A model generated the notes under the pieces. The model saw only the letters and a list, made by a program, of their open reading frames with translations. It searched no databases and was not told the DNA's origin. Both the position numbers and the translations under genes were made by a program. This document shows, one piece after another, positions 37,238-47,495 of a DNA stretch of 64,000 nucleotides. The stretch is from assembly GCF_000615945.1 (NCBI RefSeq), contig NZ_BAMO01000021.1, positions 1-64,000 of the forward strand, read 5' to 3'. Origin of the DNA: Caldalkalibacillus mannanilyticus JCM 10596. GTDB taxonomy: Bacteria > Bacillota > Bacilli > Caldalkalibacillales > JCM-10596. The stretch's first letter is position 1, and every line of letters begins with the position of its first letter.

Positions 37238-38979
37238 TTATACTGCACTATAGACGGCAACTTTATTTCTACCCTTTCTCTTCGCTCCAATATACATTGC
37301 TCGATCGGCATGGCGAATCAGGCTCAGCGAATCGTCTGCATGTTTGGGATAGCAAGCTAATCCCATACTCACGGTCACTTGGATCGGAATCTCTTCTAAG
37401 TGCTCCTGTACTTTTGTTAAATCTGTAGGAATTAAAATGGATTGTGATTCCACTTCCTGTCTTATCTCTTCTGCTAATAAAAAGGCTTCTTTTTCTGTGG
37501 TATTCGGTAAGAGAATAGTAAACTCTTCTCCTCCATAGCGCGAGATGAGCCCCTTTCTTTGCATTTTTTTGATTAACAAAGTAGATAAATGATGAAGAAC
37601 CCGATTACCAGCTAAATGCCCATAGGTATCATTGATTTTTTTAAAATGATCAATATCCATGATAATCAGGGATAGCGGTTCATTTTTCTCCTGAGCTTCC
37701 TTGAACCAAGAAAATAGCTCGTGTTCAAAATGACGGTAGTTAAATAGCCCCGTTAACTCATCGATCTCGCTCTGCCGCTTGGCTCGTTGGTATTTCTCAG
37801 CATTTTTTATGGCGATTGCCGTCTGATTAGCAATAATTTCGATTAAAGTCGCATCTTCATTAGAATATTTATCTCGCTCCCGATGCCCTACTGTCAAGAC
37901 TCCAATGACTTTATGATTTCGAATCAACGGGACAGACAAGATCGATTGAAGACGTGTAATCCCCTTCGGTTCATTAGGTAAGATATGTTCTTGCTTATGA
38001 TAATCTCCAATAATCTTATATTTCCCTTCTAATGCTACTTTTCCAGAAAGCCCTTCCCCTAAGTTAAATTCTCTTCCTAGAAATTCCATTCTTTCTTTCT
38101 CAGTTAGATCATAGCCATAGTGATAAATCACCTTCAGCTTTCCTGTTGGCTCATTGATCTTAAAGATGGAGCAATAGTCATAGGATACAAGGGAAGAAAT
38201 CGCATTCGTTGCTTCCATAATGACTTTATGCTCTTCAAGCTGACGCCCAATGATATTTCCCGAAACATTAATTTGCTGTAATCGCTTGTTCAGATGATCT
38301 AACCGTGTATAAAAGCGAAAAATAAGAGAAAACGCAACGACTGGAATCATGCATAAAAAATCGCCTGAATATGAAAATGACCATAGAGAACATAGATAAG
38401 GACTCCGATTGGGGTAAGTAAGAGATTAATAAAAATCTCCCACATTAAGTCCTTAGATAAAAAAGAGCTGTGTTCCTTATATAGTTTGTTTAACATAAAG
38501 AATAAGATCACATGGTTAATGGCTATACATACTCCCACATAGGCAATGATCGGAAGGACTTGTACATTTCCAATTGAATCGATATGCGGATTGGTATGCC
38601 CCCCTAAAAGAAAAAAAACCATAGCTGCACCGACAGAGGTAACGAGAAACATCATCAAATTCAATAAGTATCGTTCCCACTGGCGAAACCCCGCCTTCAC
38701 CAAAAAAAAGAGGATCGTTACCTGTGAAACGACAATTTCAACAAGTAACCCATACTGTAAAAAAACAGCAAGCAAGATCGGTTGAATAATCACAATATGG
38801 GTATTATTAATCATTACTGGAAAACTCACGACTAAAAAAAGAAGAAGAACAAAAAAGAAGATACCTATATAGTTGGAAACGGTGAGATGAGTAAAATCCG
38901 CTGTTATGAAAAAATATCCCAGTATGGAAAATGAAAAAATGAAAATAGAGCAGATCCATATTTTATGCCACTTTTCCAT
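37238..38979 (-). CDS. Membrane GAF-GGDEF diguanylate cyclase (probably one gene, frameshifted)
   Basis: The upstream part (38347-38979, 210 residues) is a membrane domain of about six helices. The downstream part (37238-38350) completes a hydrophobic stretch, then has a GAF domain (about residues 45-185) and a GGDEF domain with RYGGEEFTILLPN. The GGEEF active site is intact. The position of the inhibitory I-site reads Q-R-K-G instead of R-x-x-D, so product inhibition is unlikely. The two frames overlap by four bases at ATGA. A T added to the T6 run at about 38351-38356 would join them into a 580-residue protein with one unbroken helix, so a frameshift is more likely than two genes. It lies beside the pilus locus. 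Confidence 0.82.
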
Positions 38980-39079
38980 TTTTTCATCCCCTCATACCAT
39001 TTTTTTATAATGAATATTACCTAATAATAAATACCTATAAAGAGGTATGCATGTGACTATTTTACCATCAACTTCTGTA

Positions 39080-40495
39080 CTATTCAATATTATGGTAATA
39101 CTCTTTTAATTGATAGGCTACCTTCCAAATATCACCTGCACCCATGGTTAAGATTAGGTCACCTGGACAGGTTGATTGGATTAGATAGTCTACAATCTCT
39201 TTATAATTTGGGACAAAAATGGTGTTTTTATTACTATTTTTTTCAATTTTACAAGCTAATTCAGATCCGCTTACCCCCTTGATCGGTACTTCTCCCGCTG
39301 GAGAGTAGATATTAGCAATAATCACTTGATCTGCTTCGGCAAAAGCATGGCTAAAAGCTTCTAACAGGAAATAAGTCCTAGTGTATCTTTGGGGCTGAAA
39401 AACAACATACATTTTTCTACCTGTTGATTTGGCAGCTTCGATCGTTGCCATAATCTCTGTTGGGTGATGGGCATAATCGTCGACGATGAGGATATCCCTT
39501 GCTTCACTGACTACTTGAAATCTACGTTTGGCTCCAACAAATCCTTTCAGGGCTTCCTGCATCAGATGAAAAGGGACATGTAGTTTAAGACCTAAACAAA
39601 TCGAGGCAAGGGCATTTAATAGATTATGTTTTCCCGGAACATTCAAGCATAGTTCCCCAAGCAACTGTTCTCTATCCCAAACTTGGCATTGTACCGAACG
39701 GTTGCTGAGCAAGAGATTTTTCGCTCTTATGTTAGAATTTTCAGAATCAATTGCATAAGAAAGGATTTCTATCTTTCTTTCCAGCAGGATTTCCTGTATT
39801 TCCTTTCTGCTTATCAGCTCTTGGTTAATAGGATCGTCCTGACAATAAATTAAAGTACCCTGAGGCTTAATCTGATGAACAAACTGGAGGTAGGCTTCCT
39901 TTAAATTTTCAAAATCTCCTTTATAGTTTTCAAGATGATCGGCTTCTATATTGGTGATAATGGCGTGCTTGGGGAAGTATTGCAGAAAAGAGCCATCGCT
40001 TTCATCTGCTTCAGCAATAACATATTCGCTAGCTCCCGCTTTGGCGTTATAGCCAAAATCTAGAATCTCTCCACCTATCACAAAGGTCGGATCTAGCCCC
40101 GCTCGTGACAACATTAAAGAGATCATAGACGAAGTTGTTGTTTTGCCATGAGCTCCTGTTACTGCAATGCCTTCCTTCTGATTGAGCAGTTGAGCTAATG
40201 CTTCTGAGCGATGGAGAAGCGGAATCTCCTTTTGGTTCGCAGAGATCAACTCTACGTTATCCTCAGGAATACCAGAGGAATAGACAACTATATCGGCTCC
40301 TTGCACATTCTCCGCTTGGTGTGATGAATAGAATTTCACCCCTTGAGTCTGCAATTGTTTTGTGATTTCATGTTCTTGGATATCTGAACCCGATACCCGG
40401 TATCCCATCTCTACCATCACTTTTGCAATAGCACTCATTCCTGAACCACCTATACCAATAAAGTGGACATGTTCAAGTCGACTCAAAGGGTTCAC
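39080..40495 (-). CDS. murC: UDP-N-acetylmuramate-L-alanine ligase MurC
   Basis: MurC adds L-alanine to UDP-MurNAc in peptidoglycan synthesis. The 471-residue protein has HFIGIGGSGMSAIAKVM at the N-terminus, the ATP loop GAHGKTTTSSMISL, and the C-terminal DDYAHHPTEI motif. It follows folC, a position it does not have in Bacillus subtilis. Confidence 0.96.
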   Translation of the reverse strand: MNPLSRLEHVHFIGIGGSGMSAIAKVMVEMGYRVSGSDIQEHEITKQLQTQGVKFYSSHQAENVQGADIVVYSSGIPEDNVELISANQKEIPLLHRSEALAQLLNQKEGIAVTGAHGKTTTSSMISLMLSRAGLDPTFVIGGEILDFGYNAKAGASEYVIAEADESDGSFLQYFPKHAIITNIEADHLENYKGDFENLKEAYLQFVHQIKPQGTLIYCQDDPINQELISRKEIQEILLERKIEILSYAIDSENSNIRAKNLLLSNRSVQCQVWDREQLLGELCLNVPGKHNLLNALASICLGLKLHVPFHLMQEALKGFVGAKRRFQVVSEARDILIVDDYAHHPTEIMATIEAAKSTGRKMYVVFQPQRYTRTYFLLEAFSHAFAEADQVIIANIYSPAGEVPIKGVSGSELACKIEKNSNKNTIFVPNYKEIVDYLIQSTCPGDLILTMGAGDIWKVAYQLKEYYHNIE

Positions 40496-40501
40496 CCACC
40501 T

Positions 40502-41823
40502 TTAGTTGTTTTTTAAGTATTGACGTACTTCTGAGATGAAATAGAGCGATCCTGTTATGAAGATCACTTCATTAGGAGTGGCTTCTTGTACCACCTTCTG
40601 GTACGCTTTCTTCCAATCCTCTTCTCCCTGTATCTCTATCGTTGCATCTATTGTTTCTATTTGCTGCATTAACTCTGCCACCGAAGCAACTCTTGGAAAT
40701 GAAAACTGTGTTAAGATCAAGCGGTCGACCAATCCCTCTATTTTTTCAACATTCCTTTCATTTCTTTATCTTTCATAGCAGAAAATATTACCGTAATCGG
40801 TCGATCTGAATAGTACATCTGAATGGTTTGGCTAAGGGCTTCCATTCCTTCAGGATTATGAGCACCATCAAGATAGGTTAAAGGCTGTTCATTAATTTTC
40901 TCCAGCCTCCCCATCCATTCTGTTTTTTGCAAGCCCGCTCTCAAATGCTCTTCATCCCAAATGATAGCATAATACTGTTTGAGCACCTCTAATGCCATGA
41001 TGGCAAGGGAAGCATTATGAACTTGGTGTGGTCCTTTCATGCTAAGCAGAAGGTGATCATACTGCTGAAACATCGACTGAAAAGAAAAGGTTTGGAGCTC
41101 TTCTGTAAAACTCTCTAACTGATAATGAAAACCTGAATTTAGTGTGTAGAGTGTCGCTTTCATTTCTTTGGCTTTTTCAGCGATCACTGGCAGAGCCTGA
41201 TCATCGGTTACACCCGTCACAACGGGGATACCTGCTTTGATGATTCCTGCTTTTTCAAATGCGATCTCCTCAATCCGATCGCCTAATATATGTATATGGT
41301 CAAAACCAACATTGGTGATAATGGACAATATAGGCACGACCACATTTGTAGAGTCTAATCTTCCTCCCAAGCCTACCTCCCAAAGTACGTAATCTGGATA
41401 AGCCACCGTTGCATAATAGAGAATGGCAATCATCGTCACAATTTCAAATTCCGTTGGAGCTCCCAGCTCTGTTTCAGCTAACTCCTCTGCTAAGGGCTTT
41501 ACTTTTTGAGCTAGAGAAAGGAGATCATGATCCGCTATATCCTGGCCATTGATTTGGATACGATTTTGAAAGCGCTCGATATAGGGAGAAGTAAAAGAAC
41601 CAACTTCATATCCAGCCTCCTGCAATACATGACGCATATAGCTTACTGTAGAACCCTTCCCATTGGTTCCTCCGACATGGATGAACTTCACCCTTCGTTC
41701 AGGATGACCGCAGCGTTCTAACATCCATTCCATCCGTTTTAATCCTGGCTTGATTCCTAGAGTGAGGAAGCTATGAATCCATTCAATCGCCTCATCAACT
41801 GATTTCCATTCTGTCTGATTCAT
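40502..41823 (-). CDS. folC: Folylpolyglutamate/dihydrofolate synthase FolC, C-terminal frameshift
   Basis: FolC makes dihydrofolate and adds glutamates to folates. The first part (40738-41823) has GGTNGKGSTVSYMRHVL and ends in GMLKK and a stop. The second part (40502-40732 and upstream) continues in the -1 frame as KIEGLVDRLILTQFSFPRVA, the normal FolC C-terminal region. One A missing from the A6 run at about 40741-40746 explains the break. Joined length is about 440 residues, as expected. It follows valS. Confidence 0.9.
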
Positions 41824-41863
41824 CTTTATTCACATCCCTTACCTATTTTTCTATACATAGAGA

Positions 41864-41887
41864 AGGCGAACCGCATTCGGCTCGCCT
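41864..41887 (-). other. Hairpin between valS and folC
   Basis: GGCGAGCC and GGTTCGCC pair around a six-base loop on the minus strand. No strong T run follows, so it may be a weak terminator or a stabilising stem. Confidence 0.45.
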
Positions 41888-41918
41888 ATAGTTGGTTCAT
41901 TCATTGCTCATCCATTAT

Positions 41919-44591
41919 TTACTCTGCTTTTAATTCCTTGATTCGTGCTTTCACTTGTTCACGTTTCTCCATATAATCCTTTTGCTTAGCTTTTTCTTCT
42001 TCAATCACATGAGCAGGGGCTTTCGCCACAAAGCCTTGATTAGCCAGCTTCTTCTCTACTCGTTCTACTTCAGAATCCAGCTTCGCTAATTCCTTCTCTA
42101 GTCTTGTAATTTCTTGAGAAATATCGATCAATCCTGCTAGAGGGAGGTAAATTTCTGCCCCGCTAAGAACAGCAGACATGGCTTTCTCTGGAACCGCTAA
42201 GTCAAGGGAAATCTCAAGCTTTTCAGGGTTCGTTAAGCGGCTGATCACGCTTTGGCTACGCTCAAGATACGTTAAGCTCTCTGGTGATTTCGCTTTGATC
42301 ATTAGCTCAATAGGTTTTCCTAATGGAACATTGACCTCTGCACGAATATTACGAACGGAGCGAATCACATCCATCACAAGCTGCATTTCTTTCTCTGCTT
42401 CAGGATGTTGGAATTTAGATTGGGCTTCTGGCCAAGCTGAAACAGTAATACTCTCTCCCTCGTGCGGTAGGTGCTGCCAGATTTCCTCTGTTAAGAACGG
42501 CATGAATGGATGGAGCAGACGAAGGGTTTGATCTAATGTGTAGCATAGTACTGACTGAGTTTCTTTTTTCAACTGCTGGTCTTCACCATAGAGTGGAATC
42601 TTCGCCATTTCAATGTACCAATCACACAGGTCATCCCAAATAAAGTTGTATAAAATTCTACCCACTTCACCAAATTCATAGGTTTCAGAAAGCCTTGTTA
42701 CATCTTGAACGGTTTGATTCAAGCGGTGTAAAATCCACTTATTCGCTGTACTTAAATCTCCGCTTAGATCAATATCCTCTGCCGTAAAGCCCTGTAGATT
42801 CATCAAAGCAAAACGAGAAGCATTCCAGATCTTATTCGCAAAGTTTCTTGCTTGCTCTACTTTCTCCCAATGGAAGCGTAAATCATGTCCTGGTGAACTT
42901 CCTGTTGAGAGCATAAATCGAAGAGCATCTGCTCCATACTGCTCAATTACATCCATAGGATCGACACCATTACCTAGCGATTTGGACATTTTGCGTCCTT
43001 CTGCATCTCGGATGAGTCCATGAATCAACACATCTTTGAAAGGTCTTTGATCAGTAAACTCAAGGGCTGTGAATATCATTCTAGCTACCCAGAAATAGAT
43101 AATGTCATAGCCTGTTACTAAGCAATCCGTAGGGTAGAAGCGCTTATAATCCTCCGTCTGATCAGGCCAGCCCATCGTTGAAAACGGCCATAATCCTGAA
43201 CTAAACCATGTATCAAGTACATCATGATCCTGAGTAATTTGCGTCGTCTGATATTTTTCTTGAGCTTGTTTTAGAGCCTCTTCTTCGTTTCGTGCGACAA
43301 TAACCTCTCCATTTTCGGTATACCAAGCAGGAATACGATGACCCCACCATAGCTGGCGTGAAATACACCAATCACGAACATTTTCAATCCAGTGCAAGTA
43401 GATTTTTTCGAAGCGATCAGGGACGAATTGAACTTTGTCCGTTTCTTTTTGCTGTAGCTCAATTGCTTTTTCAGCAAGAGGCTTCATTTTGACAAACCAT
43501 TGTGTAGATAAGTAGGGTTCAACAACAGCACCGCTTCGTTCGCTATGACCGACACTATGAATATGTTCCTCAATCTTGAAAAGAATCTCTTGTTCTTGTA
43601 AATCCTTCACCAGCTTCTTACGGCACTCAAAGCGGTCTAAGCCTTGATATGGACCTGCATTGTGATTCATGACTCCGCCTTCATCCATGACAAGGATTTG
43701 CTCTAGCTGATGTCTATTGCCAATCTCAAAATCATTCGGGTCATGAGCAGGAGTAATCTTCACGGCTCCACTTCCAAATTCTCGATCAACATAATCATCG
43801 GCAATAATTTCAATTTCACGTCCCACAACAGGCAGGATCACTTTCTTACCGATGAGGTGCTTATATCGCTCATCCTCTGGATGGACAGCCACGGCTGTAT
43901 CTCCCAGCATGGTTTCAGGACGTGTTGTAGCTACTTCAATATAGCCTGTGCCATCGGCTAGAGGATATTTTAAATGGTAAAATGCCCCCTTCACTTCCTT
44001 GTATTCTACTTCGATATCAGAAAGTGCTGTTTTAGTCTGAGGGTCCCAATTGATAATATACTTCCCTCTATATATCAGTCCTTTTTCGTAGAGCTGAATA
44101 AATACTTCTTTGACTGCTTTGGAAAGCCCTTCATCAAGAGTAAAGCGCTCGCGAGAATAATCTACAGAAAGTCCCAGCTTCGACCACTGTTCACGAATAA
44201 CACTGGCATATTCCTCTTTCCATTCCCAGACCTGATCAACAAATTTTTCTCGCCCTAGGTCATAACGACTCTTTCCTTCTTCTCGAAGCTTTGCCTCAAC
44301 CCTTGCTTGAGTAGCAATCCCTGCATGGTCCATTCCCGGTAACCATAGAGCTGCATAGCCCTGCATTCTTTTCATACGGATAATAATATCTTGTAGAGTG
44401 CCATCCCAAGCATGCCCTAAATGGAGACGACCTGTCACATTCGGGGGAGGAATGACGATGGTGTAAGGCTTCTTATTCTTATCATCACTTGGTTTGAAAA
44501 AACCTCCTTCGACCCAATGTTTATACCATTTTGCTTCTGCTGTTTGAGGTTCATACTTTGTAGGCATAGTTACTTCTGATTGTTGTGTCAA
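41919..44591 (-). CDS. valS: Valyl-tRNA synthetase
   Basis: ValRS charges tRNA-Val. The product is about 890 residues, the family length. It has the HIGH-type motif [15 protein letters not shown], the KMSKS loop [14 protein letters not shown], an editing domain, and the C-terminal coiled coil (about 830-890). TTG 44591 follows GAAGGAG at good spacing and is preferred over GTG 44600, which overlaps that site. A T-box leader precedes it and folC follows. Confidence 0.96.
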   Translation of the reverse strand: MTQQSEVTMPTKYEPQTAEAKWYKHWVEGGFFKPSDDKNKKPYTIVIPPPNVTGRLHLGHAWDGTLQDIIIRMKRMQGYAALWLPGMDHAGIATQARVEAKLREEGKSRYDLGREKFVDQVWEWKEEYASVIREQWSKLGLSVDYSRERFTLDEGLSKAVKEVFIQLYEKGLIYRGKYIINWDPQTKTALSDIEVEYKEVKGAFYHLKYPLADGTGYIEVATTRPETMLGDTAVAVHPEDERYKHLIGKKVILPVVGREIEIIADDYVDREFGSGAVKITPAHDPNDFEIGNRHQLEQILVMDEGGVMNHNAGPYQGLDRFECRKKLVKDLQEQEILFKIEEHIHSVGHSERSGAVVEPYLSTQWFVKMKPLAEKAIELQQKETDKVQFVPDRFEKIYLHWIENVRDWCISRQLWWGHRIPAWYTENGEVIVARNEEEALKQAQEKYQTTQITQDHDVLDTWFSSGLWPFSTMGWPDQTEDYKRFYPTDCLVTGYDIIYFWVARMIFTALEFTDQRPFKDVLIHGLIRDAEGRKMSKSLGNGVDPMDVIEQYGADALRFMLSTGSSPGHDLRFHWEKVEQARNFANKIWNASRFALMNLQGFTAEDIDLSGDLSTANKWILHRLNQTVQDVTRLSETYEFGEVGRILYNFIWDDLCDWYIEMAKIPLYGEDQQLKKETQSVLCYTLDQTLRLLHPFMPFLTEEIWQHLPHEGESITVSAWPEAQSKFQHPEAEKEMQLVMDVIRSVRNIRAEVNVPLGKPIELMIKAKSPESLTYLERSQSVISRLTNPEKLEISLDLAVPEKAMSAVLSGAEIYLPLAGLIDISQEITRLEKELAKLDSEVERVEKKLANQGFVAKAPAHVIEEEKAKQKDYMEKREQVKARIKELKAE

Positions 44592-44652
44592 TGATCTCAC
44601 TCCTTCATTCTTTTCAGCTTTTTGATCTGTTGTTAGGGGTAACCTGTTCGTA

Positions 44653-44950
44653 TTTCAGAAAAAATAAAAAACCTCTCCATCACTAAAGGACGAACAGGAT
44701 TCGCGGTACCACCTTTGTTTACTTTTCTCTGGTTCTAAAAAGAGCCAGTTCAAAGTACACTCTTATAGAGATAACGGATCTACCGATTTTCCTTAGAACA
44801 GATCTAGTTTCTTACTTCATCACATGCTTTCAGGAAAATGACTCCAGGGTGACCTTCAATAGCTTCTTCACGGAAAATGTTTCAGCCAAGCATTTTCCTC
44901 TCTGCAAATGATCCACTACTTACTCTTCCCTATCGTTGTCTGTCAAGCTT
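44653..44950 (-). promoter_or_regulatory. T-box riboswitch of valS
   Basis: The minus-strand leader contains the T-box sequence AAAGGTGGTACCGCGA (44701-44716). A terminator hairpin with a T run follows (about 44660-44699), which competes with the antiterminator. Upstream are the AGAGAGG/GAAACATT-like Stem I elements. GAAGGTCAC holds a probable specifier GTC (valine). Uncharged tRNA-Val would favour read-through. The 5' boundary is approximate. Confidence 0.88.
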
Positions 44951-45132
44951 ATGTACTATCATTATTTTTGACCAAGATTGTACTTATTATTCTACCATAC
45001 AGCAAGGTGGCTTCGTCAAGCCCAACACGAGATAAAGTAGAAGAGGAAGTCTTACCGACGGTTAGAACGAGATAAATAGACACCCTTTTGCTCCTTTGTT
45101 CATAAACTATTACATCAGAATGTGTAGCCAAG

Positions 45133-45369
45133 GTGATGAAAATGAGAGGACCCCTATTTAATAGATACAGATTGAAAATGAAAATGGATCAGTTGAAGTA
45201 TCAATGTCGATATTGGGGCTATAGGGCGAAAGAAGGAGCACGGCAGATTTTTATCCCGCTCGCCATCTTTCAATTAGTGCGCACCATTTTCTTCCCTACC
45301 CCCTTCGATGTATTTCTCCTAGTTCTCATCTTTCTGGTCATTGTTATTTTTCTGCTTGATTGGATGTAG
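45133..45369 (+). CDS. Uncharacterized small membrane protein
   Basis: I do not recognise this 78-residue protein. Its first half is basic (Arg, Lys, Tyr-rich). The second half has one or two hydrophobic helices (about 38-50 and 56-77) ending LLDWM. ATG 45133 or 45136 follows AAGGTG. It is on the plus strand between the valS leader and the ysxE-like genes, with its own terminator, so it is likely a real gene transcribed alone. Confidence 0.6.
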   Translation: MMKMRGPLFNRYRLKMKMDQLKYQCRYWGYRAKEGARQIFIPLAIFQLVRTIFFPTPFDVFLLVLIFLVIVIFLLDWM

Positions 45370-45384
45370 ATGTTCTATCTCTTG

Positions 45385-45412
45385 ACGACAGAAGCCATTC
45401 TGTCGTTTTTTT
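45385..45412 (+). terminator. Terminator of the small membrane protein gene
   Basis: ACGACAGAA-GCCA-TTCTGTCGT followed by TTTTTT on the plus strand. Confidence 0.9.
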
Positions 45413-45426
45413 ATCCTCTTAGAGTT

Positions 45427-45463
45427 GAAAAAAAGTGCCTAGAGAAAATTCTCCAGGCACTTC
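45427..45463 (-). terminator. Terminator of the spoVID-ysxE transcript
   Basis: On the minus strand AAGTGCCTGGAGAATTTTCT and its pairing arm AGGCACTT are followed by TTTTTTT, directly after the last ysxE-like gene. Confidence 0.88.
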
Positions 45464-45469
45464 GGATGA

Positions 45470-46482
45470 TCAGCTTTTCGCTTCGATCATTTGCTTCACA
45501 AATTTACGGAAGAAATGCATAAGTTGAATCTGACGCTCAAAGAAACGCACCTTTTTAAGCGGAGACCAGTCTCTCTTCCCTTGATAATAGATTTCTATTT
45601 CTTTAAACACTCCCTCGGGAAAGAGAAGATAGATCGAGAGAAGAAGCTTCTCCGAGGACAGAAGAGGGTTTTCCTGTTCATACGCTTCAAGCCATTCATA
45701 AGCTACTTTTTCATTCTCCAACAACTTATCTCCATGCCTTCTATAAAAAAGAGCGATATCTCTTGCAGGAGAATCCAAAGTAGCTTGTTCAAAGTGATGG
45801 ATATAGACTTGATCTACTGTATGAATAATATTCTTTCGGTGAAAGCTCCATGACATAAAACCGTTCTTCTTTCTCCCTCAGGTACCTTTTCATCCCATTC
45901 CTCTAAAAACCGAATGGCTCTTGTAGCCATTTCCTTCAACCATTCAAAATGCTTCACATAGGTCATTTCAAGCGGTGACATGATATCTCGACTCTTGGCA
46001 AAGTTTCGCAAGTCCTCCATGTCATCCACTCGTTGTTTCCAGCGCCTTAATAAAAGCGGAGGGGTAAGCGAGAAAGCAGAATTCCCATTCGTTTCAACCC
46101 CTAAGCTTTTCTTATGGAGCTGTCCCATGGCTTCAATCAATATTTTCTCCCACTGAGGAAGGTATTTTTCTTCTACCTTATCCTCCATCCATGGAGTAAC
46201 ATAGTAAGCATCTCCTTCAATAGGTACAAAATAATCTCCGTATTTATTCCGGCATAAAGGCAGAATATATGGATAATGTTGCTCCGTTAATCGATGAAGA
46301 CACTGAACAATAAAGGAGAAGTGGCCCAGACTTACCTTCGCTTTTTTCAAGGCAAAAATCCCTTGGTTACAAGTCACTTTTTTCACTGAACCGAGGGTTT
46401 CTATCTTTTCTGGATAGAAATCATATTCATTAAGTACCCATTCCTCTTTCTGCTTGGTCGAAAGCATGTGAAGTACTTTCAT
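45470..46482 (-). CDS. Second YsxE/CotS-like protein, frameshifted
   Basis: The first part (45814-46482) has a kinase N-lobe-like region and reaches TVLCHGAF. Its frame then ends in an unlikely tail. The -1 frame continues as HRKNIIHTVDQVYIHHFEQA. Joined, CHGAFHRKNII resembles the catalytic loop of CotS/YsxE-type kinases. A missing T in GCTTTCACC (about 45844-45848) explains the break, and the joined length of about 337 residues is right for the family. The start overlaps the ysxE stop by four bases. Confidence 0.82.
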
Positions 46483-47477
46483 AGCGATACCGTTTCCTCT
46501 CTCAGTCGATCAATTCGTTCTGCAAACCAGACATAGAGTTGATCTAATTTCTCCTGTTTCTCGCACTCATCCATCCACTTTTCTACACTCTCTTCAATCG
46601 TTCCCATTCCCGAGAGGTAGGCTCCTAGAATTCGCATAAAGGTACGCGGATAAATCATATGAGCCATGATCAAATAATGTTCCTCTAAGCTCGCTTGGCT
46701 TGTTGATTCAAATCCTGTTAGGAAGGCTTCAACCTGCTCTAAACCTACCTCCTCTTGAAGAAAAGCCTCCTGCATAAACTCTGAAATTCCTTGCAGCCCT
46801 TGAAGCAAGGAACGATTTTTTGATTGCAAAGCTAATCCTCTTTCTAGCATCACCCACTGCTCAAGGTGCAATGTAGGATAGAATAAAAGAAAAGAATTTT
46901 TGGCATGACTGGCTCTTTCTATGGCTTGCGCATGCTTCCATCTTTTCTCTAGCTCCTTCCAATGTAAATGGACCAAGTGAGTAAACATATTATCCTGAGC
47001 CAATAGCTTTCTTTTCATTAAAGTAAGATCTTCAAGATTCACAAGACTCAGAGGAAAAGGCTGATCACGATCAGTCGGTAGGTTTTGTTGCTGATCCTGA
47101 AAAGTAGAGGAACTCTCCACACATGCTATATAAATCATGCCGCAAATTTGCCCCACTCGTTCCCATACTTCAGCTGATCCATATGCCATTTGTTCTCCAT
47201 CAAAAGCATCCTGAATAACTAGGTATTCCTTATTGATTTGTACAAAGGGGGCTCCATCTCTAGTACGAATGAATCGATCGATCTGACGAAATCCTTTTTT
47301 TGCTACCTCTTCTCTCCAATAAAAGGAGCGTTGAAGTTGCTCTTTCTGATTCCAAATGAAAGCATATTTAGAACCTACATTAGTTTCTAAGCGAAAGCCA
47401 TGCTCAAGAGGAGTTGTATGGTAGACATGAAAGTGATATTCCTTCGTTATCGTTTGTAATAGAGTTGAAAGGTTCAA
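46479..47477 (-). CDS. ysxE: YsxE-like spore coat protein
   Basis: The 332-residue protein follows spoVID directly, the position of ysxE in Bacillus, where it encodes a CotS-family spore coat protein. It has the general kinase-like length and plan, but the catalytic loop is not recognisable: the corresponding segment reads about FYPTLHLEQWVMLERG. It is probably a pseudokinase. The start is TTG 47477 behind GGGGGGA. A second, more canonical paralogue follows with a four-base overlap. Confidence 0.75.
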   Translation of the reverse strand: MNLSTLLQTITKEYHFHVYHTTPLEHGFRLETNVGSKYAFIWNQKEQLQRSFYWREEVAKKGFRQIDRFIRTRDGAPFVQINKEYLVIQDAFDGEQMAYGSAEVWERVGQICGMIYIACVESSSTFQDQQQNLPTDRDQPFPLSLVNLEDLTLMKRKLLAQDNMFTHLVHLHWKELEKRWKHAQAIERASHAKNSFLLFYPTLHLEQWVMLERGLALQSKNRSLLQGLQGISEFMQEAFLQEEVGLEQVEAFLTGFESTSQASLEEHYLIMAHMIYPRTFMRILGAYLSGMGTIEESVEKWMDECEKQEKLDQLYVWFAERIDRLREETVSL

Positions 47478-47495
47478 GATTTCCCCCCCTTTGAA

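Noticed and set aside
44949-45131. 60-residue open frame on the minus strand between the valS leader and the small membrane protein gene
   Set aside because: It has no ribosome-binding site or family resemblance and overlaps the start of the T-box leader and the opposing gene's upstream region.
45491-45853. 120-residue plus-strand open frame opposite the second ysxE-like gene
   Set aside because: It is a shadow of the minus-strand coding sequence, which joins into a normal family member.
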